Positions 1 through 8,261 of a stretch of 64,000 bases of DNA are shown piece after piece. Every line of letters starts with the position of its first letter. Within the stretch, counting starts at the first letter, position 1. The stretch is from Commensalibacter communis (GTDB taxonomy: Bacteria > Pseudomonadota > Alphaproteobacteria > Acetobacterales > Acetobacteraceae). Position numbers and translations under genes: made by a program. The stretch is taken from assembly GCF_947179015.1 (NCBI RefSeq), contig NZ_CAMXCM010000007.1:1-64000 (forward strand). The letters are read 5' to 3'. The notes under the pieces were generated by a model that saw nothing but the letters and a program-made list of their open reading frames with translations, was not told the DNA's origin and ran no database searches.

Positions 1-132
1 CATCGAAAATTGATAAAATACAGACTCAGTCGGCGATTTACATTGTAAATCAATCTCCGTCGTTCCTAAACAACCAGACGGTAAAATAATAATCTTACCA
101 CCTTCAATCTTATTTACACTATTACAGGTCAT
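1..132 (-). CDS. Partial small phage protein after the fibre genes
   Basis: An open frame starts with ATG at 132 and runs off the left edge with 44 codons visible (begins MTCNSVNKIEGGK). It lies 9 bases downstream of the stop of the preceding gene, on the same strand, and is preceded by an AAGGAAAA ribosome-binding sequence. No family is recognised. Its position after the fibre and its two neighbours suggests another fibre-associated or host-range protein, but that is inference. Confidence 0.5.
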   Translation of the reverse strand, partial: MTCNSVNKIEGGKIIILPSGCLGTTEIDLQCKSPTESVFYQFSM

Positions 133-141
133 TATTTTTCC

Positions 142-561
142 TTAATTACAACTATTGTTATTAGAACCTTGCATCAATACACCCCCATTTAACCAAGGGC
201 TGCCATCACCAGGATCAGACGTCGGTAATATCTTAAATGCCTCCGCCAATGATTTCTGCATCGCTGTGGGCGATAAAGAACCCAAAGACGACGGATCACC
301 AGAGGCAAAAGTTAAACATCCATCTTTTATCCATAAACTTAGACCGTCTGCGGGATCGGTTCTGGGCAATATCTGCCCCAAAGCTTGCAAGGTTTGTGCC
401 ATGATTGATATACAAAAATCTTTTGCATGAATTGTTCGACTTTCATAAAATGTAACTTGTCCAAGCTCATTTTTGTTGGGACGCATAAGAATAAGTAAAT
501 CGTCACACATAACATTTTTGACCCTTAATGCAGGATCACTTATTGATTTGATCGTTTTCAT
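142..561 (-). CDS. Fibre-region protein with a duplicated ILPxxDPxDG motif
   Basis: The product is 139 residues from the ATG at 561, chosen because it follows a GGATAAT-type ribosome-binding sequence right after the previous gene's stop; an in-frame longer start at 591 would overlap that gene. The C-terminal half carries two copies of one short pattern: ILPRTDPADG followed by LW and a glycine, then about 40 residues later ILPTSDPGDG followed by PW and a glycine. No signal peptide or membrane segment is seen. Function is unknown. It sits with the fibre and adaptor-like genes, so a role at the tail tip is the natural guess. Confidence 0.55.
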   Translation of the reverse strand: MKTIKSISDPALRVKNVMCDDLLILMRPNKNELGQVTFYESRTIHAKDFCISIMAQTLQALGQILPRTDPADGLSLWIKDGCLTFASGDPSSLGSLSPTAMQKSLAEAFKILPTSDPGDGSPWLNGGVLMQGSNNNSCN

Positions 562-565
562 ATTA

Positions 566-1024
566 TTATCCAAAGAAAAAAAAAGCCTCATCAGAAGAAC
601 TGAGAGGCTGGGTATTAGGAAATTGCACTAAATTAGGAACAATATCTGGCGGAACATCAGTGCGTTGGAATTGCCCTGCTTGTATAGATTGATTCAGATT
701 AACTTGAAATGAACGTCTACCAACTGTTTGAACGTAACAATAGAGATTTCCAGCTTGTTCAGAACTGCCACCATGTAATTTGAATAATATACATTCACGG
801 GCATAACTGATCCAAAGAAGTTCCATATTTTTTGCCACTGCGGAAATGGATTGAACCCGATCCGAACTATCTTGTAAAAAACTCGATATGTCTAAACTGT
901 AATCCAGATATTCCATATCATAACGTGTTGGCAAAGTCAGATTATGTGTAAATTTAGAGTTGTTATTATAATAACTCCCTTTACTTTGTAGTTGAATACA
1001 TCGTTTTTTTGATATGCTCCACAT
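566..1024 (-). CDS. Putative fibre-tail adaptor-like protein
   Basis: This 152-residue protein lies directly downstream of the tail fibre gene. Its middle reads as an LDYSLDISSFL segment, then a strand-rich stretch and a GGSSEQAGNLYCYVQTVGRR segment. From memory this matches the layout of the small phage fibre-tail adaptor family (an acidic aromatic N-terminal segment, beta strands, then a glycine turn and a Y-V-T-GR strand). The first 30 residues are polar and probably flexible. It ends in FFFFG, with its stop 4 bases from the next gene's start. The family call rests on pattern resemblance only. Confidence 0.5.
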   Translation of the reverse strand: MWSISKKRCIQLQSKGSYYNNNSKFTHNLTLPTRYDMEYLDYSLDISSFLQDSSDRVQSISAVAKNMELLWISYARECILFKLHGGSSEQAGNLYCYVQTVGRRSFQVNLNQSIQAGQFQRTDVPPDIVPNLVQFPNTQPLSSSDEAFFFFG

Positions 1025-1036
1025 GGTTCTGCCCTT

Positions 1037-2374
1037 TTATAAAACAACTTTAACAAAGCATTCAACCAATCGAGTTTCCTCATTTAAATCGTCATAAAGA
1101 GGTCTTCCAATGATTATATCTGTATCTTCTTTTGAAACGATTGCTGTTCCTCGATGGGTTGGGGTAAGTTTATCTTTACGCATAATTGGGCCTTCTACTA
1201 AAACAGGAACCCGTCCAACCATTACAATTGGGACATACCATTGAGAATGTTTGTCCGAATTTTCTTTACCATTCATTAAATATGCAGGCTTTGTTGAAAT
1301 CACTCCAAAAACTTGTTTTGGATTACTGCATAATTCAACTTCACTATCACCCCGTACAGAATACATCATGACTTGACCTGGACTATAATCCACACGATCT
1401 GCTTTATAATTTTCAGCTAAATCCTTACTCGTCCCTTCTGTTCCATTTCTAAAAATAGCTTTTCCTGTAAAGGTTGAAGCTCTAGCAACAAACAAATTCC
1501 TTGATAAAGATACATCTCCATAAATATAACCATCCATATATAAAGAGATAGCCCGTGTATGAATTGTAGCATCATTTTCGGAAAGATTAGGATCTGTTGT
1601 AATATATTTGGATCGATGCGCCCTTATTTGTATTAAATTTCTAGCACCACTATTCTGCTCAACAGCACCATCAGCTCCCGCATATATTAGATTAAATAAG
1701 GCTATACGAGAAAAATTGCCCGCCTCATCATTAAGTAACTGCGGGGAAAAACTCCATAAAGATTTGTCAGTACCAACACCATTCGTCCCGCCCAACCTCA
1801 AACTACCTGTTAAAACACTTCCAGCATTGAGTTCTTTAACTTTGAAATCTTGACTACTATTCCCGTTTAAATCCGCTTTTGCAGGTAATTCTTTATTAAA
1901 AACACGATTTATTGCATCGCCATAATTATCTAGACGGCTTGTATGGTTAATAATCGTGCCTTCAGCAGCGCTAAGGCGCTTGTTGATATCATCAAGATCA
2001 CTTGGGCTTAAAATATAGGTTTTTTGATCTGTTCCATTTTCAGAAACAATGACATAGACCCCTTTTTCGTCCATACCAACTTCTTTAATATTTCCAAAAC
2101 GTCCATTAAGTCCGTCAATTTGAAGAATGAACTCAGTGATAATTGATGCCAATTGCGCCCAATTATCTTTATCGGGTTTTAATCCTCCTGCTTTAATCGC
2201 ATTCACGATTTCATCCATTAATGAATTATAATGGGCTGCCGTTAAAATTGTTGCTGGAATCCCTTGGGCAGGATCGCCATCGGTTGCATATTGTGGGGTG
2301 GGATCAATGACTTTCTTTGGGGCTCTATCAGCTTTCTCCAAAGGCACTGAATGATCTGAAATAATTAAATCCAT
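1037..2374 (-). CDS. Tail fibre protein with a G2-peptidase/chaperone-like C-terminus
   Basis: The product has 445 residues and follows the last baseplate gene, the usual place for a fibre. The N-terminal 90 residues (ATILTAAHYNSLMDEIVNAI and a conserved NWAQL) look like the attachment part of fibres. The middle, roughly 95-300, is repetitive, glycine- and asparagine-rich and beta-prone. The C-terminal 130 residues contain DLAENYKADRVDYSPGQVMM and VFGVISTKPAYLMNG, a pattern seen in fibre C-termini annotated as peptidase G2 or intramolecular chaperone domains. That domain would assist trimer folding and may be cleaved off; the catalytic residues cannot be confirmed by eye. The fibre would set host specificity. 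Confidence 0.85.
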   Translation of the reverse strand: MDLIISDHSVPLEKADRAPKKVIDPTPQYATDGDPAQGIPATILTAAHYNSLMDEIVNAIKAGGLKPDKDNWAQLASIITEFILQIDGLNGRFGNIKEVGMDEKGVYVIVSENGTDQKTYILSPSDLDDINKRLSAAEGTIINHTSRLDNYGDAINRVFNKELPAKADLNGNSSQDFKVKELNAGSVLTGSLRLGGTNGVGTDKSLWSFSPQLLNDEAGNFSRIALFNLIYAGADGAVEQNSGARNLIQIRAHRSKYITTDPNLSENDATIHTRAISLYMDGYIYGDVSLSRNLFVARASTFTGKAIFRNGTEGTSKDLAENYKADRVDYSPGQVMMYSVRGDSEVELCSNPKQVFGVISTKPAYLMNGKENSDKHSQWYVPIVMVGRVPVLVEGPIMRKDKLTPTHRGTAIVSKEDTDIIIGRPLYDDLNEETRLVECFVKVVL

Positions 2375-2387
2375 TTTTTTCTTTCAA

Positions 2388-2933
2388 TTATACTTCGTCC
2401 GCGAATGGGCCAAATAATATCCATGTATGTGCGGGGGCAATACGGCTAAAAATACAATGTAAAAACCCCAAATCTTGATTCGATCGAATACGCCATGTGT
2501 GTGACCATTCTTCATATCCAAAAGGTCTGCCAAACCTCGTGCCAAATCGAAAGGGCGCATATTGGTCAATGACGACATCAATGTTGAAATACTTTTTGGC
2601 GTATTCAATATAAAACTCCGTCGAACTTTCGATAGAAGAAACCAACCGATCCACAACCAATAATTGTCGAATAGCAATGTCTTCAACTGGCCCAACACAT
2701 GGATCAGGAAGACCAACCGTATTTTCCCATTCTGTAATAAGCTCGGTTGCGGTCGCAGGAAAAGCAACTTTCAAAAGTTCGATGGCACGTTCACTATTTC
2801 TGGCATAGCTTTCACCAATAATCCCTGCCCAGATCCAAATCATCCCCCCTTTTTCTCTTGACCATATAGGTCCCATAGGCAATAAATTAAGCAAAGCATT
2901 GCGAAAATCTTGACTGGTATAATGAGGGATCAT
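2388..2933 (-). CDS. Mu gp48-like baseplate protein (DUF2313/YmfQ family)
   Basis: The 181-residue product has the size and start of the YmfQ/DUF2313 family: an N-terminal RNALLNLLPMGPIW segment, a central helical part, and a C-terminal CIFSRIAPAHTW block. In Mu and its relatives this protein caps the baseplate next to gp47. Here it overlaps the baseplate J gene by 4 bases (ATGA), so the two are translationally coupled. Order and length agree with the family. Confidence 0.88.
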   Translation of the reverse strand: MIPHYTSQDFRNALLNLLPMGPIWSREKGGMIWIWAGIIGESYARNSERAIELLKVAFPATATELITEWENTVGLPDPCVGPVEDIAIRQLLVVDRLVSSIESSTEFYIEYAKKYFNIDVVIDQYAPFRFGTRFGRPFGYEEWSHTWRIRSNQDLGFLHCIFSRIAPAHTWILFGPFADEV

Positions 2934-4039
2934 GATTGGAAAATCACCGTTCCTAAAATAGGCAAATGCCCTGGACTGGATGGAATGATTGTTTCCGTTG
3001 GACTGACAATATTATACTGATTAATGGCTGTAATCGAACCAACAGCGCGCTCCCAAGCACTTGAATGCAAGGATACGCCAGGTGCAGCCTCTCTTTGAAA
3101 CATATCTTTTAAAGCTGCTATGATGGTTTCTTGATTAGCAAGTGTATTATTAATTCCTAAGTCAGAAATGACGAAATCAATAGGCATTGCAATCGGCGAA
3201 CAAATAATAACTAATGCTGTCACAGGCTCTTTTTGCCATATATAATTCGCAACTTCTAATTGATCCCCAGTAGCAGGATTATAACGATATTCTGGGGTTG
3301 CAGAACCATCATCACCCACAGGAAACCCATGTGTTGCAAGATTGGCTTCATCACACATAATCCAAACGACGACTGTGCCAATCCCAAATCCATTGCGTCC
3401 CACCCATGCACGCGATACTTGAGGAACGGATTTAGCCCATAAAATATATTCTTGTTCCCTACCCACCGATCCAGAAATACGATATGCCTCGATCACGCGT
3501 GTGCGATAAGCTTCTTCGTCTTCTAAATCAGATCCTCCTGTAATTGGGGTTAACGCAGTCACTTTGGTATTTACCCCAGCCAAGGGATTGCCCAACGATA
3601 AACTGATCCCTTGACTGGCATTTCCATTTAAACCCACATCCACAGATTCAATTTGTGCTTTATTATCGATACTGTCGGCAAGGGTGACATAGCTCCATCC
3701 ATCGGGACGCTTGATAATGGATCCTTTAGGCACAATCACTTTTTGATCAATAGTAGTGAATTGAACCGTTGCTGTGGCTTTGGTTGGGGCTTTTTGATAG
3801 ACATTTTTTAACACCCCCCAACCCGCTAAATATTCTTCAGTCGCTGTCCAAGGTACTGCTTGGCGTGCAATATAATCCAAATAAGCAAAATGCTGCCATC
3901 CCAAGCCAGCTTGCACGGTTCCAATGGTGCCAATAACAGAATTTTGTAATGCCGTGTCAATTCCAGGAATGCCCGCATTAATAATATCTTGTTGCGTTTG
4001 TTCGTTCAGTTCTCTTAAAGTTGGTGTTGTAAAAACCAT
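2930..4039 (-). CDS. Baseplate assembly protein J (Mu gp47-like)
   Basis: The product is 369 residues from the ATG at 4039, which shares one base with the preceding stop (TAATG). It has the features of baseplate J proteins: an N-terminal segment TPTLRELNEQ, the conserved GGSDLEDEEAYRTRV loop near the middle, and a C-terminal beta-rich part ending in PGHLPILG. The protein forms the baseplate wedge of contractile tails. An upstream in-frame start exists but lies inside the previous gene. Confidence 0.93.
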   Translation of the reverse strand: MVFTTPTLRELNEQTQQDIINAGIPGIDTALQNSVIGTIGTVQAGLGWQHFAYLDYIARQAVPWTATEEYLAGWGVLKNVYQKAPTKATATVQFTTIDQKVIVPKGSIIKRPDGWSYVTLADSIDNKAQIESVDVGLNGNASQGISLSLGNPLAGVNTKVTALTPITGGSDLEDEEAYRTRVIEAYRISGSVGREQEYILWAKSVPQVSRAWVGRNGFGIGTVVVWIMCDEANLATHGFPVGDDGSATPEYRYNPATGDQLEVANYIWQKEPVTALVIICSPIAMPIDFVISDLGINNTLANQETIIAALKDMFQREAAPGVSLHSSAWERAVGSITAINQYNIVSPTETIIPSSPGHLPILGTVIFQS

Positions 4040-4521
4040 TATATGCCTTCCCATGCCCAAGAAAATAGAAAATTTTTTGGGCTATATTGTTTTGGTTCTT
4101 TAAGTTGAATGGAAAATTGTAATAAACCAGGACTTACCCAATTCACATCTGCACTCATACTATCCACTAAGCCACTTTCGACCATCCACGACAGTGCCTC
4201 GTAGATCATATCTTGTGCAGAGGCTGGAACTGAACTTCGATCAGCTTTTATCGCACGTTTTAATTGCCAAAGGCGCGAGCCAATCGGTTCATCACGCAAC
4301 ATATCACCCCACCAGCCCCGTCGATCCCCATCAACTTTGCCAATTGCTGCGTTTTTTTCATGTTGTGAAGGTTCCAATGGGGCAACACGATCAGAAAAAA
4401 GAGACACCATCACTGCACTGTAGATCGCATAATCTGTGGCAATATCTCCGTTTTCAACATGCCACTCGCCTTTGCCAGTTTCATTATACCAAACGATGCC
4501 AATATCTTTGATTTCTGTCAT
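4039..4521 (-). CDS. Mu gp46-like baseplate protein (GP46/gpW-gp25 type)
   Basis: The 160-residue protein lies between the V- and J-type baseplate genes. It contains DYAIYSAVMVSLFSDRVA and a GWWGDMLRDEPIGSRLW block, both typical of phage GP46 proteins, which form the inner wedge of the baseplate. It overlaps its upstream neighbour by 4 bases and its downstream neighbour by 1, so the three are coupled. Confidence 0.9.
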   Translation of the reverse strand: MTEIKDIGIVWYNETGKGEWHVENGDIATDYAIYSAVMVSLFSDRVAPLEPSQHEKNAAIGKVDGDRRGWWGDMLRDEPIGSRLWQLKRAIKADRSSVPASAQDMIYEALSWMVESGLVDSMSADVNWVSPGLLQFSIQLKEPKQYSPKNFLFSWAWEGI

Positions 4522-5057
4522 GAGGTTGGTGCACCTGTTGGACTGCCGTTATTCCCATTAGGATGTTGATGCGTTTTCAGGCTGATTGACCCTGCCTTAA
4601 CATCGCCAGATGCCTTGATATTCTGAACATCAATATCCTCTGTAACCTTAATATTGCCATTCACTTGAATATCACTATTGATAGTCATCTTTTTGTTTTT
4701 AGGACTAATCTCTATAGATCCGTCTTGTTTTAAAGTGATAAATGAACCTGATTTATCATAAATTGCCACTTCGCCTGAATTGAGAGACTTAATGCGATAT
4801 CGTTGATCGTTAGTCGCAATCACAACCCCTTTATTGCGATCTCCTGACTGAAAAATCGCAATCCCATCCGCTCCAGGCAGCGGAGAACTGGCAAAACCGT
4901 AATGTTGCATCAAAGTAAGATTATCCCGAGCCTCATCCCCCGCGAAAACAGCCTGAATAGTCGGTGTGTTTTTGTCTTGTGTCATACCATTTGTCACACG
5001 ACATATTCCCATCGACATATGAATACGTGTAGATGTTTTACGTGCATTATCTGCCAT
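4518..5057 (-). CDS. Baseplate assembly protein V / spike (Mu gp45-like)
   Basis: The 179-residue product starts at ATG 5057 after a GGGAAAA ribosome-binding sequence. The N-terminal part holds an OB-like fold with LMQHYGFASSPLPGADGIAI. The C-terminal half is a repeating beta segment (GSFITLKQDGSIEI, then alternating I/V strands with N-G turns) like the trimeric beta-helix of gpV spikes. It ends with a histidine-containing segment (KTHQHPNG), which in related spikes can bind metal at the tip. It would pierce the outer membrane at injection. Confidence 0.92.
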   Translation of the reverse strand: MADNARKTSTRIHMSMGICRVTNGMTQDKNTPTIQAVFAGDEARDNLTLMQHYGFASSPLPGADGIAIFQSGDRNKGVVIATNDQRYRIKSLNSGEVAIYDKSGSFITLKQDGSIEISPKNKKMTINSDIQVNGNIKVTEDIDVQNIKASGDVKAGSISLKTHQHPNGNNGSPTGAPTS

Positions 5058-5200
5058 AATTTTTCCCAATAAAAAAGCCACCGCAGTGGGTGACTTGTGT
5101 GTGTTATAATATCATTATATTGCTGTAATTTTGATTTAAAGTTGCCGTAATTTATTTACTAAATAATTTCAATAAAAAATACAAATAGACTGGTTAAAAC

Positions 5201-5464
5201 ATGAAATTAATTTGTTTCTTATCAATCTTATTATCTTTAGGCTTAACAAGCTGTACCGATATAGATTGGGCTAGTGTAGGCAAAACATCACTAGAAAGAC
5301 TATCTGATGAGCAAAAATGGTACAGTAGCACTCCTCCAGAACGACAATATAAACTGGGAACAGGTGAATATCCAGATCCCCACTTATCAGATGTTATGAG
5401 GCAGGATTATGAAACACAAAAAAAACAAGAACAATGGTTTAAAGATGTAAACGCAAAAAAATAA
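5201..5464 (+). CDS. Small prophage lipoprotein (moron candidate)
   Basis: The 87-residue product has a short N-terminal hydrophobic segment ending in a lipobox, LTSC, with cysteine 18 as the likely lipidation site. The mature part is polar and charged (GTGEYPDPH, then a lysine/glutamine-rich tail). It is on the plus strand, opposite the late operon, between the spike gene and the gp44-like gene, and has its own AT-rich upstream region. No strong ribosome-binding site is visible. Lipoproteins placed like this are often expressed from prophages and change the host envelope, for example in superinfection exclusion. That role is inferred from position and type only. Confidence 0.7.
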   Translation: MKLICFLSILLSLGLTSCTDIDWASVGKTSLERLSDEQKWYSSTPPERQYKLGTGEYPDPHLSDVMRQDYETQKKQEQWFKDVNAKK

Positions 5465-5572
5465 ATAGCAATTAATTAATCATCTCCCGCCACTGCCCGC
5501 ACGACACCACAACAAATAACCCCTTGTCAACACCTCGCAACTCTCCTATCGTTACGAAAAAGGAGTGTTATT

Positions 5573-5881
5573 ATGAAGAAATTATTACTCGCTAGTGTTC
5601 TAGCTTTGGCGTTGCCAAGTGTTGCTTTGGCTGCACCGCAGCAATCAAATACAACGATGACTGTGGATTACGAAAATGTGCAACAGCTGATTAAAAACCA
5701 ATATGCTGCACGTGAAGGATGCCGTTCCATCAAAGAAACACCTGAAACAAGCATCATGTGCCAATATGCTGATGCAGCCAGTGCACAATTGACTAAGCTC
5801 GGTTATTGCTATGGAGATGAAAATCAATCTATGGCAGACAGTCTATGGAAAAAATGTTCAAAATCATCGAAAAAACAATAA
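5573..5881 (+). CDS. Small secreted cysteine-containing protein (moron candidate)
   Basis: The 102-residue product starts with a clear signal peptide (MKKLLLASVLALALPSVALA, cleavage expected after ALA). The mature 80 residues contain four cysteines (in GCRS, MCQY, GYCYG and KKCS), suggesting disulfides in the periplasm. An AAAAAGGAG ribosome-binding site lies 8 bases before the start. The gene is on the plus strand against the baseplate operon and its stop abuts the convergent gp44-like gene. It resembles in style, though not clearly in sequence, the larger secreted protein encoded at 29635. Function is unknown. Confidence 0.72.
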   Translation: MKKLLLASVLALALPSVALAAPQQSNTTMTVDYENVQQLIKNQYAAREGCRSIKETPETSIMCQYADAASAQLTKLGYCYGDENQSMADSLWKKCSKSSKKQ

Positions 5882-7024
5882 CTATTCCCCCGCCATCGCT
5901 TGCACAACACCGCTATTGGCTGCGTTAAGGACGATTGGTTGTGGCATAAAGGCCTCGGCGGGCATCAGGGTGATTTCAGCGTGTGTTCCATCATTACCCA
6001 ACCTAAATACCGTTTCGCAAATCAGCAGCTTGTTATTAGTATTGACTTTCAATGTTGGAAAAGAAACTGGCGCTAAAGTATTTGGTGTCCATAGTTTTCT
6101 GCTTTGATCTCGCCAACTATCAGTAACGACTTGCACCGTCTGTGAACGCCCAAAACGCCGATTGACCTCCCATTGTGCGCGTTGTTGAGCAACTTGATAG
6201 CCCGCATCCCCCATCTCCGCAGAGATCAACAAGGGACGATATCGCTTAACCATTGGATCCACTGCTGGAGGAGCCACACTTAAATTTTTCATTTGCTGTG
6301 CTAAATTATGATCTTCACTGGGAAAAACTTGCAACGGTGCCATTGTTTGTAAAATCATATCAACCGAGCTAAAGCGCCCCGCCATCGACCGCCTTACTGA
6401 AACTTCTTCAACATTTTTTCCTTCAACAAAACCAGAGGCAGCCATCGTTGACCCAACTTTGCTAACAATAATATTCCCATCAGTATCGTCGTAAAATAAT
6501 AATGCTGCAGTACGGGTCATACGTTCAATAATTTCATACCCTGTCTCTGTTAAAATGACTGCAAATTGTGGAATAACAATATTTTCAACATTCCCAACCG
6601 TTTTAACCCCAATACCATAAGGCTTACATATCTGTGTAATCAAATCAATCACAGGCACATTATTAAACTGATAGGTCGAGAACTTTGCCGAACATTCGCA
6701 TAAATCCGTGGTTTTAGACGTTCCCTGCACAGATAAAATATGCTCATTTGCAGTCAACCTGCGTGTTACGGTTAAAATATATCCTGTAATCACAGGTTCC
6801 AAGCCAATACGAATAATACAGGATGCTCCTTCGGGTAACGCACTTGCTTGGTCTATTGATTCAGTGCATTCCAATTCAAAGGTTGAAGGCATGATCTCTA
6901 TTCCTCTTCGAATAGATACCCTCGTCCAGCCTGACAAACGCTTACCATTCACATCAATCGTTACGTTGTTTATGTTGGCATTGCTGGCACCAAGCACATT
7001 GGATAATGTTGTTCCAATATTCAT
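5882..7024 (-). CDS. Baseplate hub protein (Mu gp44/gpP, late control D-like)
   Basis: The 380-residue protein has the pattern of Mu gpP/gp44 proteins: an N-terminal beta domain (NVTIDVNGKRLSGWTRVSIR), a SVQGTSKTTDLCECSA segment, NVPVIDLITQICKPYGI, and a C-terminal block with RRFGRSQTVQVV. It forms the central hub under the spike. It overlaps its upstream neighbour by 4 bases. Downstream, the minus-strand series is interrupted by two plus-strand genes before the spike gene resumes. Confidence 0.9.
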   Translation of the reverse strand: MNIGTTLSNVLGASNANINNVTIDVNGKRLSGWTRVSIRRGIEIMPSTFELECTESIDQASALPEGASCIIRIGLEPVITGYILTVTRRLTANEHILSVQGTSKTTDLCECSAKFSTYQFNNVPVIDLITQICKPYGIGVKTVGNVENIVIPQFAVILTETGYEIIERMTRTAALLFYDDTDGNIIVSKVGSTMAASGFVEGKNVEEVSVRRSMAGRFSSVDMILQTMAPLQVFPSEDHNLAQQMKNLSVAPPAVDPMVKRYRPLLISAEMGDAGYQVAQQRAQWEVNRRFGRSQTVQVVTDSWRDQSRKLWTPNTLAPVSFPTLKVNTNNKLLICETVFRLGNDGTHAEITLMPAEAFMPQPIVLNAANSGVVQAMAGE

Positions 7025-7584
7025 GAACTTAATACTTCTAAGGTCGTAGGCATAAAGGCTGGATGAATGGGGTTTGCACGTTTGATAAGCTCTGTAGCTC
7101 TATTCCCGTCTGCATAAAGTTGCTGTGATAATTGTAAAGCGGGCAATGAATTATTACGTGTAATGGTTCTTAAGTGAGGAAGATCGCCTGCAGCATCCAG
7201 CAGACCTTCTAATACTTTGACACGCAAAGCACGCAACGCATTGACCGTTGACATATTTTTATCTTCTGTTGCGAGCAAAATCTCATTATTTAACAAATTA
7301 GACACTTTGCGCCTTACCTCAACCACTTCATCCCAACTATCTGCTTGCCAGTTTGAAATTGCTTTACACAAAGATTTCATAGCTGCCCGGCGACATAATG
7401 CTGCCGTTGCTTTAATCAACCTATTTTCCGCTTGTCCCAAAGGAGCTATTGTCTCAACTACCTTGACTTGATATTCACATAAAGGGAATAACAACGCCAT
7501 TTGTGTTTTAGGATCATTTGAAAATTGCAGTAATATTTCGGGAAGATCCGTAATTGCGTTGGCTAATTCTGCAGCTGTTGCCAT
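7021..7584 (-). CDS. Unrecognised tail-module protein
   Basis: This 187-residue, mostly alpha-helical protein lies between the DNA-circularisation and hub genes, overlapping the hub gene by 4 bases and touching the upstream gene. It has leucine- and alanine-rich helices (RLIKATAALCRRAAMKSLCK) and no membrane segment or signal peptide. Mu itself has no separate gene at this place, so it is an addition to the Mu plan. Its tight coupling to baseplate genes suggests a structural or assembly role. Confidence 0.6.
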   Translation of the reverse strand: MATAAELANAITDLPEILLQFSNDPKTQMALLFPLCEYQVKVVETIAPLGQAENRLIKATAALCRRAAMKSLCKAISNWQADSWDEVVEVRRKVSNLLNNEILLATEDKNMSTVNALRALRVKVLEGLLDAAGDLPHLRTITRNNSLPALQLSQQLYADGNRATELIKRANPIHPAFMPTTLEVLSS

Positions 7585-8261
7585 TATTGATAAACCTTAC
7601 TTGTCTCAAAATTTGGATCAATCACTTGAATAGCTTTGGAAAGATTTTCTCTGTTTGTTGCCAGATTAAGAAGCGCATCCCCCATTTGAGTGGTCAAAAC
7701 ATTCCCTAAAGCTGCAATCGGAATGGCTCCTGTCCCTTGTAAAAGAGCCTGTGCACCCCAATCACTAGCAATAGAAACAGCTTTATCCATCATGCCAAGC
7801 TTCAAAGGCTGTGCTGTATCTTTTAAAAAATCCCCAATGGCTGTGTCTGACAATGTATCAGAAAGCTCACCAATCACTGACCCTGTTAATTCCGTAATAA
7901 AACCAGCCACAGGGTTGCTATATTCAACGCAGTCAAAATTAAATTCGACTTTATTTTGAATATTATCAGGCTCGTTCCATGTAAGATTACCAGTAACAGA
8001 AACCTTTAACATTCCCAAAGTCGGATGAATTAAATTACCTGGACCTTCTTGTTCAACGGCATTCAGCATTAATTGTCGCTGTGTAACCACGTCACTGCCC
8101 AAAACAAATCCACGAATATGATAGCGTCTTTGAGCACGCCCCAAATCTTCTATCCACACTTGATCTTTATTAGGATATTCATGAATAGCAGTTTTTCGAC
8201 CATTTTCCCCGCTATTACTATTGACCCAAAAAGAAACACCTCTAAATGATGCTTTACGCAT
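7584..8261 (-). CDS. DNA circularisation N-terminal domain protein (Mu gp43-like)
   Basis: The 225-residue protein starts with KASFRGVSFWVNSNSGENGR and contains DLGRAQRRYHIRGFVLGSD, the hallmark of the Mu gp43 (gpN) family. The family's old name refers to DNA circularisation, but in the tail it acts as a distal tail or baseplate ring protein. It lies between tape measure and hub as in Mu and shares one base with the tape measure stop. The C-terminal half is less conserved. Confidence 0.88.
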   Translation of the reverse strand: MRKASFRGVSFWVNSNSGENGRKTAIHEYPNKDQVWIEDLGRAQRRYHIRGFVLGSDVVTQRQLMLNAVEQEGPGNLIHPTLGMLKVSVTGNLTWNEPDNIQNKVEFNFDCVEYSNPVAGFITELTGSVIGELSDTLSDTAIGDFLKDTAQPLKLGMMDKAVSIASDWGAQALLQGTGAIPIAALGNVLTTQMGDALLNLATNRENLSKAIQVIDPNFETSKVYQ

